From Cutibacterium acnes (GTDB lineage: Bacteria > Actinomycetota > Actinomycetes > Propionibacteriales > Propionibacteriaceae): a stretch of 64,000 nucleotides of DNA. Positions 54,970 to 64,000 of the stretch are shown piece after piece. Position 1 is the stretch's first letter. Every line of letters begins with the position of its first letter. Under the pieces are notes generated by a model, which did not search any database, had not been told where the DNA came from, and saw nothing but the letters and a program-made list of their open reading frames with translations. The stretch is from positions 1,550,001-1,614,000 of the forward strand of contig NZ_CP023676.1 of assembly GCF_003030305.1 (NCBI RefSeq), written 5' to 3'. Made by a program: the position numbers and the translations under genes.

Positions 54970-57612
54970 ATGGAGGCCACCGTGAAACGGTTCGCATCGC
55001 TCCTTGCCGCCCTACTGACGTTCCTGATGATCAACCCGTCATCGGCGAACGCGGCAGCGCCGGACCAGGAGCTCCTGCACAACGGCCATGTCGACGCCGC
55101 CCTCACCGAGGGGGATCAGGCAACCGACAGGCCCACCACTCAAGTACTCGGGGATAGCAATGACCTCAACGATCGCTATTCCACCGACATTTCTCCTTCA
55201 CCGGATGCCGACGACAGCACCGTGCTCGACCACGGACACGCCGATATCTTCCGGGTGGGATCGGCCCCCGACGGCGGTATCGACCTCAAGCTCAAAGAGG
55301 ATGTCACCGGTGACGGGGCACTCCACGCCCCTGAGAACGTCCTTCTCAAAATCAAAGATTCCGCTCTCACCGATATCCCGGCCACCCTTCCTGGCGCCCC
55401 TCAGGGATATGTCCTGCCGCTGACGCAGAACCAAGATCTGCTGTGGCCAGGGTGGGAGACCTTCGACGTCAAGCGTAACGGTTTCGATTCGGTCAAGATC
55501 ACGGTCAGCAACGTCAAGGGCCCCGGCAAAGTACACCTGTTCTCCCAAGGTTCCTTCGGTGCCGTCCAGCCCCTGCTTGACGGCAACGCGACCGAGCTAC
55601 CTGGCACTATCACTGTCGCTCAGCCGTCCCACGTGCACGCTAACTGGGTGTTTGGCAAGACAGGCGTGTACACCATGACCGTTCAGGCCACAGCGCACAG
55701 GTCCGGCAAGAAGTTCCAGACCACGCCGCACACCTACACCTGGGTGGTCGGCGACACGACTCCCCTCCCTGAACCGTGGGGAAAACTAACTCCGCCGCCG
55801 ACGCCCACTCCGTCCCCAACTCCAAGCATCACCCCGCCCAAGACCTCGGTCGCACCGAAACCAACCCCCGCCCGACCCCAGAAGCGATCCCAGCCCCGGG
55901 AACAAACCCGTAAGCCAGTTCTGAAGCCAAAAGCCAATAAGACGCCCTGCACCCAGAGGTTGGTCCTTGACCATGGTCACTCCGACGTTTTCCGCGTTGG
56001 ATCGGCCGCCAAGAACGGCCTTGATCTCAAGGTCAAGGAGGACGTGACCGGCGAAGGAGTACTCCATGCTCCGGAGAGCGTGCTGCTGGCCGTGAAGGAC
56101 TCTGCCTTGACGACCATCCCAAGGGGATACCCCGGTGCTCCCAAGGGTTATCTGCTGCCCATGACGCAGAACCAGAATCTGCTATGGCCGGGATGGGAGA
56201 CCTTTGACGTCAAACGCAATGGTTTTAGCGACGTCAAGATCAACGTCCGTAACGTCAAAGGACCCGGCAAGGTACACCTGTTCTCGCAGAGCTCCTTCGG
56301 CAACGTTCAGACTCTGCTCGACGGTGGTTCACACACCATGCCTGGCACAATCACCGTCGAGCAGCCGTCCCACGTACATGCCAACTGGGTGTTCACCCAG
56401 CCCGGTCTCTACCAGATGACGGTTGACGCCACCGCCGTTCGCAACGGCACGACCGTCAGCACTGGAGCCCACACCTACACCTGGGCTGTTGGTTCCATGG
56501 CCATCGCCGCCAATAGCTGCTCAACCGACCGCGTCGCCGGCTCCCCGGCTCGCAGTAACACTGGCACCCCGGCCCCCGAGAAAGACAGCAACAGGGGTAG
56601 CTCCGACAAGCCATTCGATGACCTTGGCGTGATCCATAACACCTTAGAAAATGACAGTGCCAGCTCGAATGGGTCGACGAGAGTGACACGCAGCGGCTCC
56701 TCTATCAAGAAGGAGATCTGCCACCCGGTAAAGATCCCGAACAAAGCGGCCGCCGTGAAGAAGACCGTCGCTCGGTCTGCTGGCCAGTCGGCAGCCATCG
56801 CTACCGAGGGCCACTTCGACTGGGGCGTCCAACTACAGCCTGGCAAGCTCATCTCGGCCCTCAAAGATGATCGCTCTGCCCCGGCGACGTGGGTCGATCC
56901 CTCGAGCATCGTGATGGCAGTTGGGGACAAAGCCAATACCACCGCGCCTGCCGGCATGGAGTTCATCGCCAAGGGCGGCACCAAGGTGTGGCTCATCGGC
57001 GCCACCCAGGTACCTGGCGTGCCGTGGCTAGGCGTCAATACGATGCACGAGTCCATCATTAACGGGACCACCGGCCCGGTCCACATGCACCTGGACAAGG
57101 TCAGCGGCCCTGGCAAGATGGCGGTGTTTATGTCCGGCACCTTCGGTGGCGGCGTGGGCCAGCGAGCTTTCGACAACGTCGGTGGACCAACCGGTTACAC
57201 CGTCCCGGCGAACACCCATGCCCATCCGAATTGGGTGTTCACCGCCCCGGGCCACTACACCGTAACTGTCACTCAATCGGCCACGACCAAGAGTGGAAAG
57301 AAGCTCAGCGCCACTGGCACCCTCCACTTCGCGGTAGGTATTAATGCGTCGCCGGTTGCGGCTTCCTTGGGCAAGTTGTCTGCCTCGCCCAAGACCGACC
57401 AGAACGCCGACCCGGGTTACACCATCGTGGGACGTACCCCCGATGGCAAGCCGTGTGATCTCAAGGCGGCCGGCCGGCCTGGTTCCGGTGAAAACGGCGA
57501 GTTCGGTGACACCGGCATCGTTTCTCATACGAACCAGGGTCTGGTGTCCGGGACCTTCGTGGTTCTCGGCGTAGCTGGCGCTCTCCTTCTGGCGAGGAGA
57601 CGACGCGGGTGA
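54970..57612 (+). CDS. Surface-anchored protein with three 'actinobacterial wall' repeats
   Basis: The 880-residue protein has a signal peptide (FASLLAALLTFLMINPSSANA). It has three copies of one domain at about residues 85-262, 331-509 and 611-791. A Pro-rich linker lies near 265-325, and the C-terminus has a TM plus RRRRG tail. Each repeat ends with an HxHxNWVF motif (SHVHANWVF twice, THAHPNWVF), and repeats 1 and 2 also open with DHGHxD. The repeat corresponds to the domain I recall as TIGR03769. No LPXTG motif was seen. GTG 54982 has a GGAGG and may be the true start. It overlaps the next gene (GTGA) and probably presents metal-binding domains at the cell surface. Confidence 0.88.
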   Translation: MEATVKRFASLLAALLTFLMINPSSANAAAPDQELLHNGHVDAALTEGDQATDRPTTQVLGDSNDLNDRYSTDISPSPDADDSTVLDHGHADIFRVGSAPDGGIDLKLKEDVTGDGALHAPENVLLKIKDSALTDIPATLPGAPQGYVLPLTQNQDLLWPGWETFDVKRNGFDSVKITVSNVKGPGKVHLFSQGSFGAVQPLLDGNATELPGTITVAQPSHVHANWVFGKTGVYTMTVQATAHRSGKKFQTTPHTYTWVVGDTTPLPEPWGKLTPPPTPTPSPTPSITPPKTSVAPKPTPARPQKRSQPREQTRKPVLKPKANKTPCTQRLVLDHGHSDVFRVGSAAKNGLDLKVKEDVTGEGVLHAPESVLLAVKDSALTTIPRGYPGAPKGYLLPMTQNQNLLWPGWETFDVKRNGFSDVKINVRNVKGPGKVHLFSQSSFGNVQTLLDGGSHTMPGTITVEQPSHVHANWVFTQPGLYQMTVDATAVRNGTTVSTGAHTYTWAVGSMAIAANSCSTDRVAGSPARSNTGTPAPEKDSNRGSSDKPFDDLGVIHNTLENDSASSNGSTRVTRSGSSIKKEICHPVKIPNKAAAVKKTVARSAGQSAAIATEGHFDWGVQLQPGKLISALKDDRSAPATWVDPSSIVMAVGDKANTTAPAGMEFIAKGGTKVWLIGATQVPGVPWLGVNTMHESIINGTTGPVHMHLDKVSGPGKMAVFMSGTFGGGVGQRAFDNVGGPTGYTVPANTHAHPNWVFTAPGHYTVTVTQSATTKSGKKLSATGTLHFAVGINASPVAASLGKLSASPKTDQNADPGYTIVGRTPDGKPCDLKAAGRPGSGENGEFGDTGIVSHTNQGLVSGTFVVLGVAGALLLARRRRG
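55222..55760 (+). repeat. Anchored-repeat domain copy 1 (of a near-identical tandem pair)
   Basis: It encodes a domain beginning VLDHGHADIFRVGSA and ending HTYTWVVGD. The amino-acid sequence is very close to copy 2 (shared runs LLWPGWETFDVKRNGF, VKGPGKVHLFSQ and QPSHVHANWVF), indicating recent duplication inside the gene. Confidence 0.85.
55961..56495 (+). repeat. Anchored-repeat domain copy 2
   Basis: It encodes the second copy, starting LVLDHGHSDVFRVGSA and ending HTYTWAVG, nearly the same as copy 1. A proline-rich linker separates the two. Confidence 0.85.
56802..57342 (+). repeat. Anchored-repeat domain copy 3 (diverged)
   Basis: It encodes a diverged copy starting TEGHFDWGVQLQPGK and containing VSGPGKMAVFMSGTFGG and THAHPNWVFTAPG. 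The order of motifs is the same as in copies 1 and 2, but the sequence is clearly more distant. Confidence 0.75.
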
Positions 57613-59132
57613 AGAAACGCCTGTTATGCCTCGTGGCCGCGCTGAGCCTGCTGGCTGGGTTCGGCCACGCTCCCACGTCCCGTGACAAGCTTTCCATAGT
57701 AACGACCACGCCTATCCTCGCCGACTTGACGCGTCAGGTTGCCGGTGATCGTGCCACCGTCACCTCCATGGTGCCTTCAGGAGCAGACCCCCACACCTAT
57801 GAGCCGTCGCTGCGTGACGTTCGGACCGTCGTGTATTCGAGAGTCGCGCTATCGAACTACCTCATGCTCGAACCTCATTCGGTCATCAAGACCATCGACT
57901 CTTCCCTACCTACGGGATCTATCAATGTCTCCCTGGCTGAGGAAGCCCAAAAGTACGGCGCACAAGTGATCCCGCTGGTTGAAAATGCCAACCTAGACAC
58001 CGTGTGGCTGGGGTTGCGCGTCATTGGCAAGGGCGCCAGGCGGGGATCCGACCGCTCTTCCTCGGTCCACCTCCAGCTGACGTCGGTGGAGGGGCCTGGG
58101 GACCTCACCGCCTATATCACTGGGACCTTTGGTCGACCTCAGATCTACTACTCGACGGCTGACGGCGTCGACGAGCGTGACGACGTCGAGCTTCCCACCG
58201 ACGCCCACACCCACATGTCGTGGGCCTTTAGCAAACCTGGGGTGTATAAAGCGGTGTTCGCGGCCACCCTATCGACTCCCCAGGGCAACGCTTCGTTCGG
58301 CGCCCAAACCTTGACGATCGCTGTCGGGGCCGATCCGCGAACGATCCCTGAACTTGCCGATCGAACTGTTGTCGATCAGGGACACGCAGACCTGTCTGCC
58401 GACATCGACGAGGGCACAATGACAATCCTGTCCGACCCGACAGGTGGCGGCGTACGTACCCAGAAGCGTCTGGACCCCGACAAAACAGTCGTGTGGGTGC
58501 CCCCAAAAGCCCTCACCGAGATACCCCCATCGCCGGCTTTCCGCTTTCTGGGACATCCCGGATCCCCGATCCACCAGCTGCCTCAGGCTGTTCTCGGCGC
58601 CCATGTTCACGGTGAGATTGACCCTCACCTGTGGATGAGCATTAAGAACACCAAAGCCTATGTGCAGGTCATCCGTGACTCTCTCATCAAGGCTGATCCT
58701 CACGAGGCGCAGACCTATCGCGAGAACGCGAAAAGGTACCTAACCAGACTGGAAGAGACATCGCACTATGTCGATCGCAAGATTGCGAGCATCCCGAGGG
58801 GACGGCGTCAGCTTATTACAAGCCACGACGCTTACGGTTACCTTGCCCAGGCTCACGGTATGCACATCGCTGGATTCGTCACTGCCAACCCCGGTGTGGA
58901 ACCGTCCATGGCTCAGCGACGCAAGCTCAATCAGACTATCGCTGACCTCAAAGTGCCGGCGGTGTTTCTGGAACCCAACGTGCTGCGCGGTTCCTCGGTG
59001 CTAGCTGCGATCGCTGCTGAAAACAGCGTCACGGTGTGCCCCATCTATGGCGACACCTTCGATGACCACGTCACCAACTACATCGACCTCATGAGATTCG
59101 ATGCCGACTCCCTAGCCAAGTGCTTGGGATGA
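57609..59132 (+). CDS. Metal-type ABC substrate-binding protein with an inserted anchored-repeat domain
   Basis: The 507-residue protein has a signal-peptide-like start (KKRLLCLVAALSLLAGFGHA). It then has the N-lobe of a ZnuA/TroA-type binding protein with His62 in SGADPHTYEPS. After about residue 150 an anchored-repeat-like domain is inserted (THTHMSWAFSKPG, VVDQGHADLSADI). The metal-binding lobe resumes near 330 with AHVHGEIDPHLWMS, SHDAYGYLAQAHG near 405, and PIYGDTF near 480. This split arrangement fits what I recall as TIGR03772. The GTG start overlaps the previous stop. Zinc or manganese is the likely cargo. No lipobox is evident. Confidence 0.88.
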   Translation: MKKRLLCLVAALSLLAGFGHAPTSRDKLSIVTTTPILADLTRQVAGDRATVTSMVPSGADPHTYEPSLRDVRTVVYSRVALSNYLMLEPHSVIKTIDSSLPTGSINVSLAEEAQKYGAQVIPLVENANLDTVWLGLRVIGKGARRGSDRSSSVHLQLTSVEGPGDLTAYITGTFGRPQIYYSTADGVDERDDVELPTDAHTHMSWAFSKPGVYKAVFAATLSTPQGNASFGAQTLTIAVGADPRTIPELADRTVVDQGHADLSADIDEGTMTILSDPTGGGVRTQKRLDPDKTVVWVPPKALTEIPPSPAFRFLGHPGSPIHQLPQAVLGAHVHGEIDPHLWMSIKNTKAYVQVIRDSLIKADPHEAQTYRENAKRYLTRLEETSHYVDRKIASIPRGRRQLITSHDAYGYLAQAHGMHIAGFVTANPGVEPSMAQRRKLNQTIADLKVPAVFLEPNVLRGSSVLAAIAAENSVTVCPIYGDTFDDHVTNYIDLMRFDADSLAKCLG

Positions 59133-59152
59133 GGCCCACTGTGGAGGCATCC

Positions 59153-60163
59153 ATGATCAACCGTCCGCTGGCAGCCTTGTCTGCCATGTTCATCGCGCTC
59201 GCCACCGGCGCCACCCTGTCCCAGCCGGCCCAAGCCTCGCCCACCATTCCGCCCGATCCCGCTCTCAAACAGACCATTTCAGATAACGAGAAGGTGGCGA
59301 AAGGTCCGGCTGAGATCAAGCGCGGCCACGTCGACATCGGTCCTCGCATTGTTGACGGAAAGTTCTCCCTCATGGCCCGTGACGACTCCGCGAACCCGCC
59401 AGTCTGGCGCAACACTGACGACACTGTGCTGCGCGTCGCGGACGCTTCGCGTATCGACGTGCCCAACGATGACACCTATTCCTTCCTGGGGGACATGCGC
59501 GGGGAAAAGGCCTACGTCATTCCTCAGACCCAAGACCAAAAAGTCGTCTGGCTGGGCTGGAACACCCAAGCCCCCGAGATCGTCAAAAATTTCCCGCGTG
59601 GAGCCGATCTCGTCTTCACAGGACATGAAGGCCCGGGACAAGCTCACATGTTCATTGAAACCGGTTTCGACTCACCCATGCCGCTGTATAACTCCACCAA
59701 GCCTGGCGAGCAGCTGGTTCATATGGAGGCCAATACGCACGTTCATGCCAACTGGGTGTTCTCTGATCCTCGAGCGCAGACCATTTCCGTCGACGCTCGC
59801 GGTACCGACGACACAGGGGTTAAACATTCTTACTCGACGAAGTTGAGGTTCGCTGTCGGTGACAAAGGGCCCGCTAACGAAGCCCGCGCCGTAGGACCTT
59901 CGCCATCGGTCGCTGCATCTTCTTCGTCAACAGCCGCTGCTACTAACGTCTCGGCTCCGGCCACAACTGAGAACTCCTTTGACGATTCCGGAGCTGGCAC
60001 CCTATGGGGGCCTGGGATCATGGCCGGAGCCCTCATCATTGGCATCATCATCGCCGCTTTGGTGGGACGCTCCAGATCGAAGACATTACGCGACGAAGTG
60101 TGGAACAAGGAACACACTGGCGCAAGCGAAGCTCATAAAGATGTCGGAAACGAGTCCAGATGA
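59153..60163 (+). CDS. Second surface-anchored repeat protein of the metal ABC operon
   Basis: The 336-residue protein has a signal peptide ending near QPAQA and one anchored-repeat domain (RGHVDIGPRIVDGKFSLM ... THVHANWVFSDP). A Ser/Ala/Thr-rich linker and a C-terminal TM (GIMAGALIIGIIIAALVG) with a short cytoplasmic tail follow. ATG 59153 has GGAGG upstream. It overlaps the ATPase start by four bases. It likely holds a repeat domain next to the transporter to help metal capture. Confidence 0.85.
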   Translation: MINRPLAALSAMFIALATGATLSQPAQASPTIPPDPALKQTISDNEKVAKGPAEIKRGHVDIGPRIVDGKFSLMARDDSANPPVWRNTDDTVLRVADASRIDVPNDDTYSFLGDMRGEKAYVIPQTQDQKVVWLGWNTQAPEIVKNFPRGADLVFTGHEGPGQAHMFIETGFDSPMPLYNSTKPGEQLVHMEANTHVHANWVFSDPRAQTISVDARGTDDTGVKHSYSTKLRFAVGDKGPANEARAVGPSPSVAASSSSTAAATNVSAPATTENSFDDSGAGTLWGPGIMAGALIIGIIIAALVGRSRSKTLRDEVWNKEHTGASEAHKDVGNESR

Positions 60164-60918
60164 ATGACCTCGGATCCATCAAGATCACAGACGTAGCCGT
60201 CAATGTGGGCGGGCTCCAGGTGCTCCATGACGTGAACATATCGGCCAGCAAGGGGGACCTACTGGCTCTGCTCGGCCCAAACGGTGCTGGCAAGACAACT
60301 ATCCTGCGCACCATGCTCGGCCTGGTGAAGCCGGCTAAGGGCACTGTGAAAGTCGCCGGCGCGTCTCCTGGAAAGGGATGGCGCCATATTGGTTATGTTC
60401 CGCAGCGCCACGAGTTTGCGTGGGATTTTCCGATCAGCGTCGCCGGCGTCGTCATGAGTGGACGTACCCGCCACATCGGGTGGCTTCGTCGGCCTTGCAA
60501 GGACGACCACATCGCAGTACGTGACGCTTTGCGAACTGCCGGAATGGCTGAACTGGCCAACCGTACCGTCGGGGAATTATCGGGAGGCCAGCGTCAGCGC
60601 GTGCTCATTGCTCGCGCCCTGGCCACGCGCCCGTCAGTGCTACTGCTTGACGAGCCTTTCACCGGTGTCGATATGCCCACCCAGGAGCAGCTCACCGAGC
60701 TGTTCATCGAGCTGTCAGGGGCCGGGACGACCCTCGTCATGACGACCCACGACCTGGCCCAGGCGATGGCCACGGCCGACCGAGTGTGCCTGGTCAATCG
60801 GACTGTCATCGCCGACTCGACCCCCCAGCAGCTGCGCGACCCGGCCATGTGGATGCAGACCTTCGGGATCTCTGGCTCGTCGCCTCTGCTGAGAATCGTC
60901 GGCGCAGATGCCGCCTGA
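60160..60918 (+). CDS. Metal-type ABC transporter ATPase (anchored-repeat system)
   Basis: The 252-residue ATPase has Walker A GPNGAGKTT, VPQRHEFAWDFPISVAGVVM (typical of Zn/Mn transporters), the signature LSGGQRQRVLIARAL, Walker B VLLLDEPFTGVD and the switch His in VMTTHDLAQAM. The ATG overlaps the stop of the upstream surface-protein gene. Confidence 0.93.
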   Translation: MNDLGSIKITDVAVNVGGLQVLHDVNISASKGDLLALLGPNGAGKTTILRTMLGLVKPAKGTVKVAGASPGKGWRHIGYVPQRHEFAWDFPISVAGVVMSGRTRHIGWLRRPCKDDHIAVRDALRTAGMAELANRTVGELSGGQRQRVLIARALATRPSVLLLDEPFTGVDMPTQEQLTELFIELSGAGTTLVMTTHDLAQAMATADRVCLVNRTVIADSTPQQLRDPAMWMQTFGISGSSPLLRIVGADAA

Positions 60919-60930
60919 ACGAAGGTGATC

Positions 60931-61869
60931 ATGCTCTCCCCTCTCGACTTCTTGTCCGACCTCACCAATCCCCTGCTGAGTTTTCTGCCTAAGGCGCTGC
61001 TCGTCGCCCTGGTGTGCTCGGTAGTCGCCGGGGTCATCGGTTCGCACGTCGTTCTGCGCGGGATGGCGTTCATCGGTGACGCCGTTGCCCACTCGGTGTT
61101 TCCCGGGCTGGCCGTGGCCTTCCTCATGCAGGGGTCGCTGCTGCTGGGCGGCTCCATCGCCGGGCTGACTACCGCGATCCTCGTGGCGGTCGTCTCGCAG
61201 AACCGGCGTCTCAAGGAGGACTCGGTGATCGGCATCCTCTTCGTCGGGGCCTTCGCGCTGGGCATCGTCATCATCTCGCGGGCGCCGGGGTATTCCGGGT
61301 CGCTGCAACAGTTCCTCTTCGGGTCAATTACCGGTATTACCGACGACGACATCGTCATGGTGTGCGTCGCCGGGGCGCTTGTGCTAGCCCTGGAATGGGC
61401 CGTCCATAAGGAGCTTGTCACCGTCGGACTCGACCGTGAGACGGCGCGGGCCTCGGACTTGCCCGTGTTCGCCCTGGATCTGTTGCTCTACGTGCTGGTG
61501 ACGATGACCGTCGTCATCTCGGTGCAGGTCATCGGCAACGTCCTCGTGCTGGCCCTGCTGGTGACGCCGGCCGCCACCGCCCGGCTGCTCACCGACCGGC
61601 TGGGGCAGATGATGGTCCTGGCACCGGTCATCGGCGGATTCAGCGCCCTGGTGGGCTTGTACCTGTCGTGGTCGATCGACCTTCCGGCCGGTGGGACGAT
61701 CGTCCTCGTCGCCACCGCAGTGTTCTTGGCATGCTGGCTAGTCGCCCCGCGCGGGCTACTCGCGCTCCGTCTGGATTGCACAGCCCCACATCATCGGCAT
61801 GCCAGGGTTGCAGACGATACTCATCGCGCCCATCTCGAGGTCGGCTTGCACGTCACAGACCCTCAGTAG
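60931..61869 (+). CDS. Metal-type ABC transporter permease (anchored-repeat system)
   Basis: The 312-residue permease has about eight TM segments and the ZnuB/TroC-type motifs GSHVVLRGMAFIGDAVAHSV, FPGLAVAFLMQGS and IGNVLVLALLVTPAATARLL. ATG 60931 has GAAGG about six bases upstream; GTG 60925 is an alternative. Its 3' end overlaps the convergent acetyltransferase gene by seven bases. Confidence 0.92.
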   Translation: MLSPLDFLSDLTNPLLSFLPKALLVALVCSVVAGVIGSHVVLRGMAFIGDAVAHSVFPGLAVAFLMQGSLLLGGSIAGLTTAILVAVVSQNRRLKEDSVIGILFVGAFALGIVIISRAPGYSGSLQQFLFGSITGITDDDIVMVCVAGALVLALEWAVHKELVTVGLDRETARASDLPVFALDLLLYVLVTMTVVISVQVIGNVLVLALLVTPAATARLLTDRLGQMMVLAPVIGGFSALVGLYLSWSIDLPAGGTIVLVATAVFLACWLVAPRGLLALRLDCTAPHHRHARVADDTHRAHLEVGLHVTDPQ

Positions 61870-62708
61870 AGAAGTGTCGCCATTGTCCCGATCCGCTCGA
61901 ACCCGACCCTCCGGTAGGTGCGTAAGGCACGGGTGTTGAAGTCGTTGACGTACAGCGAGACGGTGTCGTGGTCGCGCCGGGCCAGCTCGACGACGGCAGC
62001 CATCGCCGGGGCGGCCAGGCCACGACCACGCCATGCCGGGTCCATCCACACCCCCTGGATCTGGCAAACATTCCCCCACGTGACGGCGACGTCGGACTTC
62101 CAGCGCACGTCACCGTCGTCAACGATGCCAAGACCACGCCCCTGCCGCACGAGCTCGAGCATGTGACGTCGGTACCCATCCCCGGGGTCTAACGGGCTGA
62201 CGCCGACCTCCTCGGTGTACATGGCAACGGCGGCCCGGAAGTACGGTTCGAAGTGTCGCTCATTGATCCGAACCACCCGAGCATCCGGGACCACTCGGGG
62301 CCGATCCGACATGGCCAGCAGAGGTTGGCAGGAGCGCACCTCACGCGGCCTTCCCCAGGTGTCCGGACCGATCTGGGCCAGCCGTTCGTACAACGGAAGG
62401 ACCGCCACGTCCGCGCCCATGATCGACGAGGACCGCCGCCAACGTCCGATCTTCGACGCCAAGGCGTCAACGACGGCGCTGTCCCGGCCATCGTCGATCA
62501 CCGGCACGAGATTGGCCCCGATGTGGACGAGCCCGACGAGTTCACCGCCTCGGAAGACGCCGTGGACCGGGCATCCTAGCCGGGCACTGTCCAGCCCGCC
62601 CTGACGGATCCTCGACAGCAGGAAGACGTTGGCGACCGGGGCACGCGAGAGGAACTCGATGGTCTGGCTCAGGTCGGCGTCGTCGAGCTGCCTGACGCGG
62701 GTCCTCAC
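61863..62708 (-). CDS. GNAT-family acetyltransferase (with DUF4081-like N-terminal domain)
   Basis: The 281-residue protein has an N-terminal region (VFLLSRIRQGG, FRGGELVGLVHIGANLVPV) and a C-terminal GNAT domain. Its acetyl-CoA loop is WMDPAWRGRGLAAPAMAAVV and the last strand is VSLYVNDFNTRALRTYRRVGFE. GTG 62708 directly follows the ispG stop (two bases). The longer frame continues into ispG and is not used. Such proteins sit beside ispG in many actinobacteria; the acetyl acceptor is unknown. Confidence 0.85.
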   Translation of the reverse strand: MRTRVRQLDDADLSQTIEFLSRAPVANVFLLSRIRQGGLDSARLGCPVHGVFRGGELVGLVHIGANLVPVIDDGRDSAVVDALASKIGRWRRSSSIMGADVAVLPLYERLAQIGPDTWGRPREVRSCQPLLAMSDRPRVVPDARVVRINERHFEPYFRAAVAMYTEEVGVSPLDPGDGYRRHMLELVRQGRGLGIVDDGDVRWKSDVAVTWGNVCQIQGVWMDPAWRGRGLAAPAMAAVVELARRDHDTVSLYVNDFNTRALRTYRRVGFERIGTMATLLY

Positions 62709-62709
62709 C

Positions 62710-63852
62710 TCAGGAGACCGTGACCTCAACGGCCCCGGTGGTGTCCATCTCGTCGGCCATCCGGTTGGCCTCCTGAACGAGGAACTGAACGATCTCGCCT
62801 TCCGGAACGGTACGGATGACCTCGCCATGCTTGAAGATCTTGCCCTTGCCATTGCCGGCGGCAACACCCAGGTCAGCTTCGCGGCCTTCTCCGAGCCCAT
62901 TGACGACGCAACCCATGACAGCGACGCGCAGCGGAGCATCAATCCCTTCAAGGGCATCAGTAACGTCATTGGCCAGCGTTAGAACATCGACCTGGCAACG
63001 TCCGCAAGAGGGGCAGGAGACGATCTCTAGACCTCGAGGACGTAGGTTGAGCGACTCCAGGATCTTGATACCCACCTTGACTTCCTCGACCGGATCAGCC
63101 GACAAGGAGACGCGTATGGTGTCACCGATACCCTCGGCAAGGAGGTGCCCGAAGGCCACCGCCGACTTGATGGTGCCTTGGAAGGCCGGACCAGCCTCAG
63201 TAACGCCCAGATGAAGGGGATAATCGCATTTGGCGGCGAGCTGTTCATAGGCACGGATCATGACAACCGGGTCGTGGTGTTTCACCGATATTTTGAAATC
63301 CCGGAATCCGTATTGCTCAAAGAGGCTAGCCTCCCACAGCGCCGACTCCACCATGGCCTCGGCGGTCGGGGCTCCGTATTTGTCAAGCAGACGTTTGTCG
63401 AGAGACCCAGCATTCACGCCGATTCGGATGCTCGTACCGTGCTCGGTGGCAGCCTGACAAATCGATTCGATCTGGTCGTCGAACTTGCGGATATTTCCGG
63501 GGTTGACGCGCACCGCGCCACAGCCAGCCTCGATCGCTTGGAAGACGTACTTCGGCTGGAAGTGGATATCGGCAATCACCGGGATCTGGGACCGTTTGGC
63601 GATGATCGGTAGCACCTCGGCGTCCTTATCGGTTGGGCATGCGACGCGTACGATGTCACAACCTGCAGCGGTCAAGGCGGCGATCTGCTGCAGGGTGGCA
63701 CCAACGTCGTGAGTCTTGGTGGTTGTCATGGACTGCACTGAAATGGGTGCGTCACCACCGACGAGCACATCTCCCACCTTGATCTGGTGCGTCTTACGAC
63801 GTGGCGCCAGGGTCGGAACGGGAGGGGTAGGCATACCCAGGTTCACGGTCAT
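62710..63852 (-). CDS. ispG: 4-hydroxy-3-methylbut-2-en-1-yl diphosphate synthase (GcpE)
   Basis: IspG performs a late step of the MEP isoprenoid pathway using a 4Fe-4S cluster. The 380-residue protein has [20 protein letters not shown] near the start, [18 protein letters not shown] and [15 protein letters not shown]. Cluster cysteines are in [11 protein letters not shown] and [16 protein letters not shown] 63852 has AGGAG ten bases upstream; longer frames lack support. Confidence 0.96.
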   Translation of the reverse strand: MTVNLGMPTPPVPTLAPRRKTHQIKVGDVLVGGDAPISVQSMTTTKTHDVGATLQQIAALTAAGCDIVRVACPTDKDAEVLPIIAKRSQIPVIADIHFQPKYVFQAIEAGCGAVRVNPGNIRKFDDQIESICQAATEHGTSIRIGVNAGSLDKRLLDKYGAPTAEAMVESALWEASLFEQYGFRDFKISVKHHDPVVMIRAYEQLAAKCDYPLHLGVTEAGPAFQGTIKSAVAFGHLLAEGIGDTIRVSLSADPVEEVKVGIKILESLNLRPRGLEIVSCPSCGRCQVDVLTLANDVTDALEGIDAPLRVAVMGCVVNGLGEGREADLGVAAGNGKGKIFKHGEVIRTVPEGEIVQFLVQEANRMADEMDTTGAVEVTVS

Positions 63853-63935
63853 TGACGTGTCACTCCTGAAATCGCGGGTTGTCGTCTCCATTGTGTCACC
63901 ACCGTCGCCGCTGTAGTGACGCTGACAGCGAGCAC

Positions 63936-64000
63936 TCAGTCCTCGTCGTCGGACCCATCAGTACGGCGCTGGGCTGGGTACCGAAGGCTCTCCATACCAC
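63936..64000 (-). CDS. C-terminal end of an unidentified gene (cut by window edge)
   Basis: The last 21 codons on the minus strand read [19 protein letters not shown] to a TGA stop, 81 bases upstream of ispG. The acidic tail is protein-like. In actinobacteria the gene before ispG is often the site-2 protease RseP, but nothing here identifies it. Confidence 0.45.
   Translation of the reverse strand, partial: GMESLRYPAQRRTDGSDDED

Noticed and set aside
57480-57612. LPXTG sortase signal in the surface protein
   Set aside because: The C-terminus has a TM and an Arg tail, but no LPXTG-like motif; anchoring by the TM itself is assumed.

Overview
The window is high-GC actinobacterial DNA and most likely comes from Cutibacterium (Propionibacterium) acnes or a close relative. 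Three things support this: an actinobacterial rimP-nusA-ylxR-infB block, a Tat-exported metallophosphoesterase of the type I remember as the 'PPA1498 family', and a set of surface proteins and ABC genes carrying the 'actinobacterial surface-anchored repeat' first named from P. acnes. The species call rests on memory of these families, not on a database search.

Layout. (1) 1-13744: a sugar-scavenging locus with a LacI-type regulator (cut by the window edge), a GH38 alpha-mannosidase, a GH5-like enzyme, a GH20-type hexosaminidase, a five-gene oligopeptide/oligosaccharide ABC importer and a GH18 enzyme. Together these enzymes match the linkages of a host N-glycan. One permease gene carries two compensating frameshifts. 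(2) 14088-30161: mainly housekeeping genes on the minus strand (coaD, rsmD, recG, rpmB, RNase J, a PoxB-type pyruvate oxidase, dapB, pnp, rpsO, ribF) and then a glycine-betaine ABC operon. (3) 31806-33072: truB and a small cupin. (4) 34176-40382, plus strand: a glucitol-type PTS operon whose dehydrogenase is of the AraM/glycerol-1-phosphate type and whose EIIA lacks the usual active-site histidine. (5) 40446-49156, minus strand: rbfA, a compact ABC cassette with a small secreted four-cysteine protein, then infB, ylxR, nusA and rimP. (6) 49285-54800: a lipoprotein, a TSUP permease, the metallophosphoesterase and proS. (7) 54970-61869, plus strand: a five-gene metal-type ABC transporter whose surface proteins and binding protein share a repeated domain, preceded by a Zur/Fur-like site. 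(8) 61863-64000: a GNAT acetyltransferase, ispG and the C-terminal end of another gene.

The order rimP-nusA-ylxR-infB-rbfA-truB-ribF-rpsO-pnp is ancestral in many bacteria. Here it is kept on one strand but split by three cassettes: the ABC/secreted-protein cassette, the PTS operon, and the betaine transporter. No tRNA, rRNA, CRISPR array, insertion sequence or prophage was recognised.
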